Source of the DNA: Phytomonas francai
Lineage: Eukaryota > Euglenozoa > Kinetoplastea > Trypanosomatida > Trypanosomatidae
Direction: 5' to 3'
Assembly: GCA_001766655.1 (NCBI GenBank)
Contig: MJCC01000018.1
Location: 223,479 to 287,478 of the forward strand
DNA length: 64,000 bases
The first letter of the stretch is position 1. Each line of letters starts with the position of its first letter. The translations under genes were made by a program, and so were the position numbers. The notes under the pieces are model-generated. The model saw nothing but the letters and a program-made list of their open reading frames with translations, had not been told where the DNA came from and searched no databases. Below are positions 10,547-19,968 of the stretch, one piece after another.

Positions 10547-13500
10547 TTACGAAGTCGGTGCGACAATTGTCACTGGGTGAGCGCGTAGCACAACCTGCAA
10601 ATGGTAGGACTCCACCGTTTTGTTTCTGGAATCGTTAATAAAAATCCACATAGGCCACCGACCTTCGAGCTGCCCTGGTGGCAGTGACAACATGTCAAAT
10701 TGCAGCGAGATGTACTGTAAGTCACCTGGGGCCAGTCCAAATATAGAAGGATTTATCTTCAGTTGGTACTTGTAGTTGTGGTGCACGTGGAAAACTTCCT
10801 CGGTGGCACCATGGTGGGTGAAGCTCAGTCGACGGAAGACTGGGGTTCTGACATCATCCTGGGAGAGCTCGATCACCTGTGTAAAGGTTGGAGTTGGGTA
10901 GACTACGGGTACCGTGAGTAAGATTTTCTTCAATGTGTTCTGTTGGAGCATGTGGAGAAGAAATTGCTGTTTCCCTATTTCTCGAGGAGTAAAGCGTAGC
11001 ATAAACGATGAGCCCACATGCTCCACTTTCGTGTTAGTCTCATCACAGTACATCGCTTCGATGCCTTCAGCAGGAAAACCTATAACAGCCGTCTGACCCC
11101 AATATATTTCACGGGATGTGAGGCTTTGACACGGGAACACGCACAATTCCCACGTTTCGTAGACTCGAGTCATAGCTGCATCGTAAAAGAGTGTGAGGTA
11201 CTCGATGCGCTGCTGGTTCAGCTCCCTTGGGATCATGGTCGTAACAAGCACTTCCTCCCAGGCCGTGATGTAGCTTTGGGTGATCGGATCAACAACGGCG
11301 TTAGTTTTAGCGAGTGTATCCTCACTAGAAGTGGTCACAAACCCGCACAGTTGCTCCATACGCTGGAGGAATTCGTTCTGGCTTGATGCGATAGGGAAAG
11401 CTGACGAGGCAAATGCACGTGAGAATAAGCGCTTTGTGGTCTCGCTACCAACCGGGCCAAATACTTCGTAGCGACGGTCGACAATCGGGGCGACCAGTGT
11501 AGCATGGATATCAATCCACCGTACTAATTCACGTTTTTCGGTGTAGATTTTGGCTATTATATGGCGAGTCTCGCCGTACTGAATGCATTTTCCCAAGTTC
11601 TTTGATGGGGATAGGTTAAGACGCAGGACTAATGCTACCTCTGTTCGCTCCTTCGGCCCCAAGTAAAAGGACACTGATTTGGGGTCTACCGGCGAACACA
11701 CATCGACGTCGTCGGGGGAAACCTCCAGAAAAAATTGTAGTGCGATCATATGGGGGTTTTGAAAAGGTGTTCGAATAACTTCCGGCCGCCACGCTACGAC
11801 TTGCAGCTTGTGAGTTACGGTTACTCGATTTAATAAGACTTTGGCGATGGCTTTGCTTTTGGCCTCGTCGCGTTCTTTCTCAGCAAAGCGGAGGCGGTAT
11901 TCCATTTCCGCTTCATTCTGAGCGGCACGAACGTGTGCGGCCGGTACGCCTGGGAGCAGTGTCTTGACTCCGTCCTTCGCGAGCTGTTTCTTTAAGTGTC
12001 CAACCCGCTGCCAGTGCAAACTGCTCGCTGTGTCTTTCGTTTCGCCTCGGTGTGATGGGGAATCACTAATCGGGGCCCGTGTGGCGTCCGTCGCGTCTTC
12101 CTCACTGTGGTGGTGCTCTGAAGCGCTATTGAGGCGGTTGGTATATGGCAGACGCTTGGCCACGATCAGCCGTGTACCGCCAGGCGGCTCTTCGACTATG
12201 GTTGTTACGGCAAGATTTCGGCCGACATCTCCCCTGCCTACACCGACGCAGAAAAGACTCACATGAAGTTGGCCGGCGTTGAGCATAAGTGGAAATATCG
12301 CCGGTGGTATGACTTTCTCTGTCATCGAAAAGTTGCACTCCAGGTTGAGGTCTATCGGCAAGACAACCGCGGAAGCCCGGTAAGGCCGCACGAAGTGGGC
12401 CAGCGGCAACTTCGCTGTGGCGATGTAGAACATCTCGAGGGCGTCGTACACATGGACGTACAGCACCCCCCCACGCTGCTTGAATTTAGACATGGGAACA
12501 CTTTCCAGCGACTCCACCGGCTCGTGCCATGTGAACCCCGCGCGCTCACCCTTGTACAGTTTAAAACTTTCCGTCGCGTTGTTTTTATCGACCGAGACGG
12601 AACGCATCGGCCCTACCTGTTGGTACAACAGCGGACCAAAGGAGAACATCATACACACATTCGCGGGCATTGCAATCACACGATCCAGCGTTATCCCCTC
12701 AAAACGGATGCCAAAGATCGAGGCCGGTAGATCACCGACCGCGGGTGTGCTGTCATCGAGGATGCCGCCTTTGAGCGGGTGGAGTATCGGTTGCTGGCCC
12801 TCCTGGATCGCGCGGCGAGCGGCCCAGGAAATAGCTACAGGCCGGGGTGCCAGATCAATCATGTCAATGGGATCGTCAGCGAGTCTTTGATTTCGCCGTT
12901 CAAGTAGGACAGGTGACAGCACCGCCAGCTCTTCGCCGCGCCCACCCCCTGCCGTCTGCTGAAGAATGGAATGCTGCGTTTCGCGTACCTTCTGGAGTTC
13001 CTCCATTATACTAGATAGCATTTGGAAGACGCCGTCACCGCCAGTTCCTCGTGCCGCAGCCCCCTTGTGTGACAAGAAAGAGCGCTGCTGACGAACCCTT
13101 TCTTCTCTTGCCGCTTGGGAGGCGACTGAAAGAGGTGTCCTTTCTCCCATTTCCGGTGAAACCAAAAGATTATAGGGGCCTATCCTGGCCACCGGTACTA
13201 CGCGACTATCCTCTACTCGGCTGGATAGGCTCATCCCCTCATCTTCAGAGATTTTTGTTTTTTCCTCATTACTTACAACAGAAGACAACTTCAGAGCGGG
13301 CGTTGTAGTTGGTGTAAGGGATTGGGGCAAGCCCGGTGACACCTCTATGTCATGGTACTCTATGGTCAAGGTGACGGCAATAGGCACGCGACCATATGGT
13401 GTCGATGAATCCATCATTAACATGCGAGCATCTTCACAGGAAAAGGGGCCACGGAGCGCAGGCAAGTTTTCAACTCGTATATCGCGATTTTCCATTGGCA

Positions 13501-14608
13501 TGAGACACAGCGGAAAGACACAGAACCCCGCTACTTTGAAGGAGTGATCCTCAGGCCTCCGGTACCGGATTGCGATGACAAGAGACGTGGTGGAGTGAAC
13601 AGGCAGCCCACTGATTTCCAACGGGATATCCGAGTGCAGCACTTTGGACACCACTGACGCATTTCCTTGTCTATCGATACACGAATCCATGGTAGAGCCA
13701 ATGTAGGATGACTCTACAGTGTATGAATAGCTGTCCATCGAGTCTGTAGGGCCGTGGTACTTCACATGGCTGGCCACACCGGGGTCTGTAGTTTTAAAAT
13801 GTGTCCCTTGTGAGGAAGCCAGAGACACCTCCGCACCCCTTCCCAGCTGCTGGTATCCGTTGTGTGCCACCGCCGCCATTGCCCATTCGGTATGTGGGGC
13901 GGTCAGTTCATTTTGCGAGTCCTTTGAGGTTGCCACGAGCTCCACGTTCCGGACTAGAAGTCGAAACGACTTAGCCCCGGGGTGCGGGGTGGCCCTGGTA
14001 AAGGCCTCCGATACGAATATGCCGGGCGGTACAAGCTCCCGCATCAACCGCACGAGGTCAGGGCTGCTGTTTATCTCGCACGTATAGTCCAGTTCACCGG
14101 ACGCAGGCGCAGTGGGGCAGCTCATCGCTGGCCACATACTCGTCTCTAGCAAGAGCAGATGCGCATTCCCTGGTCGAAGGGAAAAGCAGCGCATTTTGCT
14201 GAGCTCCTGGACGGCGGCATATGCCCAATACATGACGCGCATCTGCTCCGAAGGGGCACCAGACCGTGCGTCGCGGCTTAGGATTTCCACCACCAGCATC
14301 TGGGATGGCGTTGCTTGGAAAACAATTGGTTCGTCGAGGCGCTGCGTTTCGCATCGATACCCTGCCCCTAGAAATTTCTTTTTTATTGGGTCAAATAAAG
14401 ATAGGTTAATTTCATCAGCACCGCACACAGGATTGCGCTGCTCCTTGACGGTATGAAATTTTAGCTTCACAGTAGTGCACGCACCTCCCAGACTCTTCAT
14501 CTCGTTCTTCGCTGCGGTGCATTCCCACGTGTCGTACCGAAACGCGTTTGACAGCAGAAGGCGCGCAGTTTGCTCAGCAGAGCGTGGGTTTCGTGCAAGC
14601 ACGACCAT
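10547..14608 (-). CDS. NPHP4: Nephrocystin-4-like ciliary transition-zone protein
   Basis: 1353 residues, close to the vertebrate NPHP4 length of about 1430. The N-terminal part has the family's beta-rich pattern (INLSLFDPIKKKFLGAGYR followed by EPIVFQATPSQMLVVEI). A mid-N-terminal C2-like region includes LEISGLPVHSTTSLVIAIRY and a second membrane-binding-type beta domain follows. The C-terminal third carries the immunoglobulin-like repeats, ending in FINDSRNKTVESYHLQVVLR, which parallels the vertebrate C terminus. A charged helical linker lies around residues 870-920. NPHP4 works with NPHP1 and RPGRIP1L at the base of the cilium to control entry of proteins into the flagellum. A flagellated protist would use it at the flagellar transition zone. 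The assignment rests on overall pattern and length rather than a short signature, and could be confirmed by a profile search. Confidence 0.75.
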   Translation of the reverse strand: MVVLARNPRSAEQTARLLLSNAFRYDTWECTAAKNEMKSLGGACTTVKLKFHTVKEQRNPVCGADEINLSLFDPIKKKFLGAGYRCETQRLDEPIVFQATPSQMLVVEILSRDARSGAPSEQMRVMYWAYAAVQELSKMRCFSLRPGNAHLLLLETSMWPAMSCPTAPASGELDYTCEINSSPDLVRLMRELVPPGIFVSEAFTRATPHPGAKSFRLLVRNVELVATSKDSQNELTAPHTEWAMAAVAHNGYQQLGRGAEVSLASSQGTHFKTTDPGVASHVKYHGPTDSMDSYSYTVESSYIGSTMDSCIDRQGNASVVSKVLHSDIPLEISGLPVHSTTSLVIAIRYRRPEDHSFKVAGFCVFPLCLMPMENRDIRVENLPALRGPFSCEDARMLMMDSSTPYGRVPIAVTLTIEYHDIEVSPGLPQSLTPTTTPALKLSSVVSNEEKTKISEDEGMSLSSRVEDSRVVPVARIGPYNLLVSPEMGERTPLSVASQAAREERVRQQRSFLSHKGAAARGTGGDGVFQMLSSIMEELQKVRETQHSILQQTAGGGRGEELAVLSPVLLERRNQRLADDPIDMIDLAPRPVAISWAARRAIQEGQQPILHPLKGGILDDSTPAVGDLPASIFGIRFEGITLDRVIAMPANVCMMFSFGPLLYQQVGPMRSVSVDKNNATESFKLYKGERAGFTWHEPVESLESVPMSKFKQRGGVLYVHVYDALEMFYIATAKLPLAHFVRPYRASAVVLPIDLNLECNFSMTEKVIPPAIFPLMLNAGQLHVSLFCVGVGRGDVGRNLAVTTIVEEPPGGTRLIVAKRLPYTNRLNSASEHHHSEEDATDATRAPISDSPSHRGETKDTASSLHWQRVGHLKKQLAKDGVKTLLPGVPAAHVRAAQNEAEMEYRLRFAEKERDEAKSKAIAKVLLNRVTVTHKLQVVAWRPEVIRTPFQNPHMIALQFFLEVSPDDVDVCSPVDPKSVSFYLGPKERTEVALVLRLNLSPSKNLGKCIQYGETRHIIAKIYTEKRELVRWIDIHATLVAPIVDRRYEVFGPVGSETTKRLFSRAFASSAFPIASSQNEFLQRMEQLCGFVTTSSEDTLAKTNAVVDPITQSYITAWEEVLVTTMIPRELNQQRIEYLTLFYDAAMTRVYETWELCVFPCQSLTSREIYWGQTAVIGFPAEGIEAMYCDETNTKVEHVGSSFMLRFTPREIGKQQFLLHMLQQNTLKKILLTVPVVYPTPTFTQVIELSQDDVRTPVFRRLSFTHHGATEEVFHVHHNYKYQLKINPSIFGLAPGDLQYISLQFDMLSLPPGQLEGRWPMWIFINDSRNKTVESYHLQVVLRAHPVTIVAPTS

Positions 14609-15412
14609 TTAAACTATCAGTGTAAAAATAGACCTACAAATTGTTCCTTTCTATTTTTTTTTCTAGTGAGGGCTAGAAGCGAAGAAAATATTGAACGATG
14701 GGGAACAAGACCAGTCGACATTGACCTAAATTCTTGTTCAAGCATTTGCTGCATATTGCATACTCGGATACACGCCTGCACTTGCGAAATGAGAGTTCAG
14801 ATGGCCGACTTGTAGAGGGTTGTGGTGTGGATGGGAGGTAGGAAACCAAAAACACTTGCCGATTTCGCGCGAAAATGCGGCGTTGATTTTTATACACATG
14901 GTGGTTTAGAATCGTCTTAGGCCTCCATAAGGTCGTTCACATCTCCTCCATCATTTTCATAGCTTAATAAACTCTAAAGTATGCTTCGTTTACTCATGAT
15001 TTATATTTCTTCGGGAAAATAGCAAAAAAATTTCTTTTTTTTTAAGTTGTCCACAAAAGGTTATGTTAATATGCAAGCTAAGTTATATATATGTGTATTG
15101 ATTGTATAAATTATCATTTCTCCGAAAACAGTGATATAAATTTAGAATCAACGAAACACAAGAAAACAAAATTAATAACATGTACAACAGTATAAGTTCT
15201 CTATCATTAGTCATCAAGGGCGTGGATATATATAAGTAGGCACCACACAAAAAAACGCAAAACAAAAGTAACATTATCCTTTTCGGCACCATTACCATCC
15301 TCATTAGAGCCCATTGTGGTGTGTACTAAGAGTCCACGCTAATTTATTAACAACATTTGCATAAGAAAAGTCGGTTCTTCAGGGGAAAGTACACGATTCC
15401 CCTATGGTTTTC
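14609..15412. other. Spacer holding one possible small membrane ORF
   Basis: About 800 bp, AT-rich. Apart from the candidate two-helix ORF at 15083-15304 on the coding strand, nothing is recognisable. Poly-A/T runs are frequent near 15030. Confidence 0.5.
15083..15304 (-). CDS. Possible small two-helix membrane protein (uncertain)
   Basis: A 73-codon frame on the coding strand, in the gap between aminopeptidase P and NPHP4. It encodes a basic start, a hydrophobic segment (IMLLLFCVFLCGAYLYI), a short polar loop (TNDRE) and a second hydrophobic segment (LILLYMLLILFSCVSLIL), then a basic C terminus. This is the topology of a small bitopic hairpin protein. AT-rich spacers can produce hydrophobic frames by chance because T-rich codons encode Leu, Phe and Ile, so the call is weak. 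Conservation in related genomes or a mapped trans-splice site just upstream of 15304 would decide it. Confidence 0.3.
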   Translation of the reverse strand: MRMVMVPKRIMLLLFCVFLCGAYLYISTPLMTNDRELILLYMLLILFSCVSLILNLYHCFRRNDNLYNQYTYI

Positions 15413-17236
15413 TCAAATTGGTTGTGTATGATGCTTCAGGTAAGCAATAGCATGCTCATCATTTCTTTCCCGAAGCCTCAGCTCTAGCTTATCGACCACC
15501 ATTGCATGATATGCATTCACCCAGTTCCGTTCCCCTTGAGTGAGAAGACTTACATCAATCAACTCGCGGCACAGGGGCACCATTGTTAGATAGGAAAGAG
15601 TCAGAAATCCATCTTCGCTGTATTTAGTTGGTTGTACCACGACCTCTTCTAGATTTTCAATACGAATTCCGAAACTACCCTCCTTGTAGTACCCAGGTTC
15701 ATTAGAGACGATATAGTGGAGGTCTACAGTAGCCTTCGTCGGCGAAGAGCGAATGCCATGAGGTCCCTCGTGGACACAAAGAAATGAGCCAACGCCGTGA
15801 CCTGTGCCATGACAGTAATCCAGGCCAACCTGCCATAGCGCGAGCCTCGCCAGTGCGTCCAAGCGGTGCCCATCCGTCCCCTTTGGGAAAGTCACCTCGT
15901 TCACGGCGATGTGCCCTTTGAGAACCCGCGTGTAGGCCTCCCTCTCCTCCTCGCGCGGCTCGCCGAAGCAGACGGTGCGCGTGACGTCGGTGGTGCCGTC
16001 CCAGTACTGGGCGCCGCTGTCCACGAGGTAGAGCTGGTCCCTGCGGAGAATGGAGGAGCGGGCGGGGGTTGGCGCGTAATGGCACATCGCGGCGTTGGGC
16101 CCTGTGGCCGAGATGGTGGCAAAGCTGGGCTGCACGTACAGCGCGTCGGCCGCCCTGTAGCTCTCAAGCCGCTGGGCCGCCTCATACTCATTAAGCATCG
16201 TGACCCCCTTCACAACCACCTGCTCATGCAGCCAGGCCAGGTATTGTGTGAGGGCCGCGCCATCGCGCACATGACACTCTCGAAATCCCCTGAGCTCTCT
16301 GTCGTTTTTGATGGCTTTTAGACATTGCACACAGCCACACACAACGCGTTTCACCGAAATCTTTCGTTCTGTCAGGATATGGTAAATAGCCTGGCTTGTT
16401 TGTTGCTCATCAAGGAGCACCACTTGCCCTTTCGGAAGGCTCTGTAGTGTTGATATCAGTGTATCATAGGGAAGAAATTCCACCTCGGACGCGTATTCCT
16501 CCCGCAACGTCGGGGTAACTTTTGCCATGTCGACATAAACGCGTACCTTTGGGTTTTTCTTCTCTACAATGGCATACGCATAAAAAACAGGGTTGTATGG
16601 AACATCTCGGCCTCGTAGGTTTGTGAGCCAGGCCACCTCGTCCAGAGACGAAAGCACTGTGAAATCGCACCGTTCCTTATCCAGACAGGAAACGATCATC
16701 GCTCGACGTTCTGCCACAGTAGCACCGGAGTACTCCACAGGGCGGCGATACAACGGTTCGGCGACATGCACACTCGTCATCATTGGACTCACAACATCTT
16801 CCACAGCCTTGAGGGTTATTTTCTTGCTCAGACGTTCCCATTCCGAAACAGTGCAGAGAAATGGATCCATACCGACAACCGCATCGGTGCCCATTTCCTC
16901 TACAATCCAGTCCTCAATAGACGGCACCCCGGGATGACCTTGCTTCATGAGCTGGAATTCGGTGTATAGGAACTCCGCCGCTTCAATCCAGTAGCGTCCA
17001 TCGGTCCAGAGAAGGGCTTTCTCCTGCGTGATGAGCGCGGTGCCGGCGCTACCTTTGAAATTTGTGAGAAAAGCTCTGCGTTGGAGATGTGAGGCCACGT
17101 ACTCACTATTGTGGGAATCGCTACTGGGAACAATAATTGCATGAACTGGGACGCTCTGCATCTTCTCGCGTACGACATTGAGCACAGCGGCGCCCGATTT
17201 CATCTCTAACCGCGTAGTTGACTTGGAACTTGACAC
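15413..17236 (-). CDS. Aminopeptidase P (Xaa-Pro aminopeptidase, peptidase family M24)
   Basis: 607 residues, similar to human XPNPEP1 (623). It removes N-terminal residues that precede proline using two metal ions. Two creatinase-like N-terminal domains are followed by the pita-bread catalytic domain. All five metal ligands are visible: D406 and D417 (LVDSGAQYWDGTTDVTR), H480 (CHGTGHGVG), E513 (SNEPGYY) and E527 (GIRIENLE). The substrate histidines H386 (CHYAP) and H489 (CVHEGPHG) are also present, with spacing matching the human enzyme to within one residue. There is no signal peptide, so it is probably cytosolic. The DNA for residues about 345-460 is much more GC-rich than the rest of the gene (72% G+C at 15961-16020 against 43% at 16441-16500). 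The protein is continuous across this patch. Confidence 0.95.
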   Translation of the reverse strand: MSSSKSTTRLEMKSGAAVLNVVREKMQSVPVHAIIVPSSDSHNSEYVASHLQRRAFLTNFKGSAGTALITQEKALLWTDGRYWIEAAEFLYTEFQLMKQGHPGVPSIEDWIVEEMGTDAVVGMDPFLCTVSEWERLSKKITLKAVEDVVSPMMTSVHVAEPLYRRPVEYSGATVAERRAMIVSCLDKERCDFTVLSSLDEVAWLTNLRGRDVPYNPVFYAYAIVEKKNPKVRVYVDMAKVTPTLREEYASEVEFLPYDTLISTLQSLPKGQVVLLDEQQTSQAIYHILTERKISVKRVVCGCVQCLKAIKNDRELRGFRECHVRDGAALTQYLAWLHEQVVVKGVTMLNEYEAAQRLESYRAADALYVQPSFATISATGPNAAMCHYAPTPARSSILRRDQLYLVDSGAQYWDGTTDVTRTVCFGEPREEEREAYTRVLKGHIAVNEVTFPKGTDGHRLDALARLALWQVGLDYCHGTGHGVGSFLCVHEGPHGIRSSPTKATVDLHYIVSNEPGYYKEGSFGIRIENLEEVVVQPTKYSEDGFLTLSYLTMVPLCRELIDVSLLTQGERNWVNAYHAMVVDKLELRLRERNDEHAIAYLKHHTQPI

Positions 17237-17656
17237 AGTTACCGCAGATGACCCTTTGATTTATGGTATGTAAGCTTCAAAATTCTACAATTCTACACTC
17301 ACCTCTTCCTATTGTATAGAATGAGTATTATGAGGTAGTGCGCTTCGGTTCACATTTAAAAAGTTCCTTCCCCAAAGCGAACGCTTGCTTTCTTGTATTA
17401 CTATCTAATTTTTGTACCATAATACACGTACGTTGACAAATTTATTTAGGATACAGAGGTTTATTGATCATACCCGAACACCCTAATAGGACTGAATTGG
17501 GATGAGTATACTTATAAGGGAAGGGTAAATTTTTTTACGACTGAGCAATTTTTTTTTTAAATTGTTCTATACAATCACAACAGATCAATGTTTATAGAGT
17601 GTCTGTTGCATTCCCAAACAGAGGCGGAGTAATAATTAAAAAAAAACGGACCTTCA
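17237..17656. other. AT-rich spacer
   Basis: About 420 bp of AT-rich sequence with homopolymeric T runs on the plus strand (about 17530-17570) and A runs near 17640. No gene or RNA seen. Confidence 0.5.
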
Positions 17657-18595
17657 TTAATCACAGTGTGCAAGATACTGCAGTGCATCCTCCACGTGCC
17701 TAGATATTTCAATATCGGTCAATGAATCGATTCGACTGCTGATGAGATCCAGGACCCGTGCCATAATGCGCTGCGCCGCCCGCCGCTCTCCGAGGGTGGG
17801 TACATCCGGAATGAAAAGTTCAAAGCGTTCCTTGGTTTCGATGTAATTCAGGGTCTGTGCACGACCTTCCACCACGACATTGTAGCCCTCTTGACTTAGC
17901 TTTTGCAGCGCGTTCATGGCGAAACGAATGACCTCACCTTGCGTCTGCTGAGCCACTGTGGGGACATTTTGGCTAATGAAGGGCATCTTAAGAATGGTGT
18001 TTTCAATGTCATCTACCCGCACGTTGCCATCCAACATAGTGTGGTACTGGCCATCGCTCTCTGACTTCTCAAAAGTGATGCGCTTTTCCAATGAACGCAG
18101 CAGCTCAGGCGTGAGGGTCTCATCGGATATGCATTTCCCATCCTTAGCGAGTTGCTCATTGCATAGGTAGGTATAGCTGCGGAACACGTTGCCATTGCTC
18201 CATACAACGCATCGCGGTAGAGCCTTCCAAAGTTTTGAGACAGTCGTACCTTTTCCAGTCCCGCTGAGGCCCTGCACCACGATCACGTTGCCTTCAGTGG
18301 AGGGTAGATGCATAATAATTTCGTCTGTGATCTCTTGGGCCGTGCGGCCCTTCACGTTAATTCGGACCGCTGGCGGGTCTTCCAGCCTCTTTTCGAGAAT
18401 GGCCCTGCTGATAGCAAGTTCAATCCCCTTCTGGAGTTTTTTTTCATCTTCTTCGTCTCGCTTAAGTATTGCTTGGCCCTCCCTGAGCGCCAACTTCTTG
18501 AAGTCCGAGCTATTTTCGAGAAGTCGAATTACAGAAGAACTACACACATCGTCTTGTTGCTTTAAAATGGCAGCTGTTAGACAATTCAAATGCAT
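17657..18595 (-). CDS. CMP-kinase-like P-loop kinase
   Basis: The start is placed at 18595; an earlier in-frame ATG at 18718 would add 41 residues. A perfect Walker A (GLSGTGKGTT) follows a hydrophobic strand (VIVVQ), and the next segment SNGNVFRSYTYL parallels the substrate-binding SGAIYRA region of bacterial cytidylate kinases. Later, VVEGRAQTLNYI and a following Arg-rich helix (LGERRAAQRI) match the GRDIGT and lid regions. The expected reaction is phosphoryl transfer from ATP to CMP or dCMP. However, about 100 residues of charged helix precede the kinase domain, and the GRD motif of true cytidylate kinases reads GRA, losing an aspartate. So substrate and even activity are uncertain; it may be a divergent trypanosomatid nucleotide kinase. 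Cellular location is unclear. Confidence 0.7.
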   Translation of the reverse strand: MHLNCLTAAILKQQDDVCSSSVIRLLENSSDFKKLALREGQAILKRDEEDEKKLQKGIELAISRAILEKRLEDPPAVRINVKGRTAQEITDEIIMHLPSTEGNVIVVQGLSGTGKGTTVSKLWKALPRCVVWSNGNVFRSYTYLCNEQLAKDGKCISDETLTPELLRSLEKRITFEKSESDGQYHTMLDGNVRVDDIENTILKMPFISQNVPTVAQQTQGEVIRFAMNALQKLSQEGYNVVVEGRAQTLNYIETKERFELFIPDVPTLGERRAAQRIMARVLDLISSRIDSLTDIEISRHVEDALQYLAHCD

Positions 18596-19263
18596 CTGAT
18601 CACTTCTAAGTATGGCAATAAAGCGTTTGTTAATCTTCACGGAAGTAAGAAGGCAATTAAATAAACTTCTATTGGTGTGAAAAATGGCAGTGCTGTAATT
18701 CAGAGAGAATGTATACATGAAGAAAGTTTTTTACGAGCACAAGAGATGGAAGAACTTTACAATAAAAAGTCGTTGATATATATATATATATATATATTTC
18801 AACTGCTTCCTAACAACAAAATTGTATATTATTTGGATGGTAATCGAGACAAAGAAGATATACAAGAAAGCAGTGCTGCATAGTAAGTTCAAAAACTACA
18901 GCTTTAGCGTTTTCATATATAAGAATCTAAGAGTTTTCTTAAATGCTCATTTTCTTCCCCGACTCTAAGTTTATGACGTATCATAGGAATATATAATTAG
19001 CCCCAAAGAGATTTAAATCACTATACCCATGAAGGGAAGACTTGAACCCAAAGTCTAGATCAAAGTGATGTACATTGTGTTGCTGACAACATAGACGAAA
19101 CATTAAATGCGGGAAAATTTCAAAACTAAAATATCGTAATGTGCGGAACAACGGAGTGCTAATTCAAAAACAATACCTTATTAATATGCTTATCATGGCG
19201 ATAATTATAACAATCAAAGTTTATATTTTTTGATAAAGAGGAAAGAAGAGGAAAATGAACACT

Positions 19264-19425
19264 CCGCGGTATATGTCGGCCACCCCTACGTGGTGCCGCG
19301 GATTAGTAACCCGACGAGGGTGAAGCTAAGTGCCTGCAAGTCCTCCCGCCCCCACTGGCGGCAACTTGCATCCTTAGATGCTAATACTAGTAGGGTATTC
19401 GACAGGGCCTTTGCTAAGGCTACCC
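19264..19425. ncRNA. Candidate structured RNA or relic element (hairpin cluster)
   Basis: Three hairpins lie in about 160 bp. First, CCGCGG at 19264-19269 pairs with CCGCGG at 19296-19301 around an inner CCAC/GTGG stem. Second, TGCAAGT at 19335-19341 pairs with ACTTGCA at 19364-19370 around an inner CCGCC/GGCGG stem with a 6-nt loop. Third, GCCTT/AAGGC at 19407-19420 has a 4-nt loop and extra G-C pairs outside. The flanks are strongly AT-rich. The strand is unknown. I could not match it to tRNA, 5S, SRP or snRNA sequences. Confidence 0.3.
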
Positions 19426-19917
19426 GAGCGGAGGTCAAACTACGTCTGAGCACCGTTTGCTGGGGGAAAAATGAACGATTAACTAGCTCACATATTTATG
19501 AATTGCTACTTGAGTCGAAGCAGGGAAATGTAGTTGTCTACAAACTCTGTATACATTGTCGACTTCAACGAGAGCTCCCAAGATAAACATAAGGCATATC
19601 AATTTGAAATCATTGAGATTCCTAAACCATGATAAGACTGGTATCATGTTGCGGTTGTACAGAGTATAAGTGAATATATTGTTATAAATGACAACTCGTC
19701 CCAAGTCACGACCCAAGAATGAGAGATCTTTTACAAAGGTAGAATAGATCTGAATACAATCCTCGAGAAGCATTCGAAGATAACCCAATCATACTCAGTG
19801 GGTCGATAATATTAAAATAGTTTATTGCGTAGAGAGATGCAAATGTCGTAAAAAAGTAAACACTTTAAATAGATCTGTAACAATCTTAAGTAAGTCCTAC
19901 ATTTAGGTCGGAAAAGT

Positions 19918-19919
<2 letters not shown>

Positions 19920-19960
<41 letters not shown>
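19920..19960. repeat. (AT)n microsatellite
   Basis: About 20 uninterrupted AT units. Confidence 0.95.

Positions 19961-19968
<8 letters not shown>

Noticed and set aside
19020..19100. tRNA-like T-loop (GGTTCAAGTC on the minus strand)
   Set aside because: The T-stem has mismatches and no matching acceptor stem or D-arm could be placed.
19335..19370. 5S rRNA-like wording (GAAGCTAAG near 19322) beside the hairpin
   Set aside because: Only about nine bases match; the rest of the 5S promoter and stems is absent.
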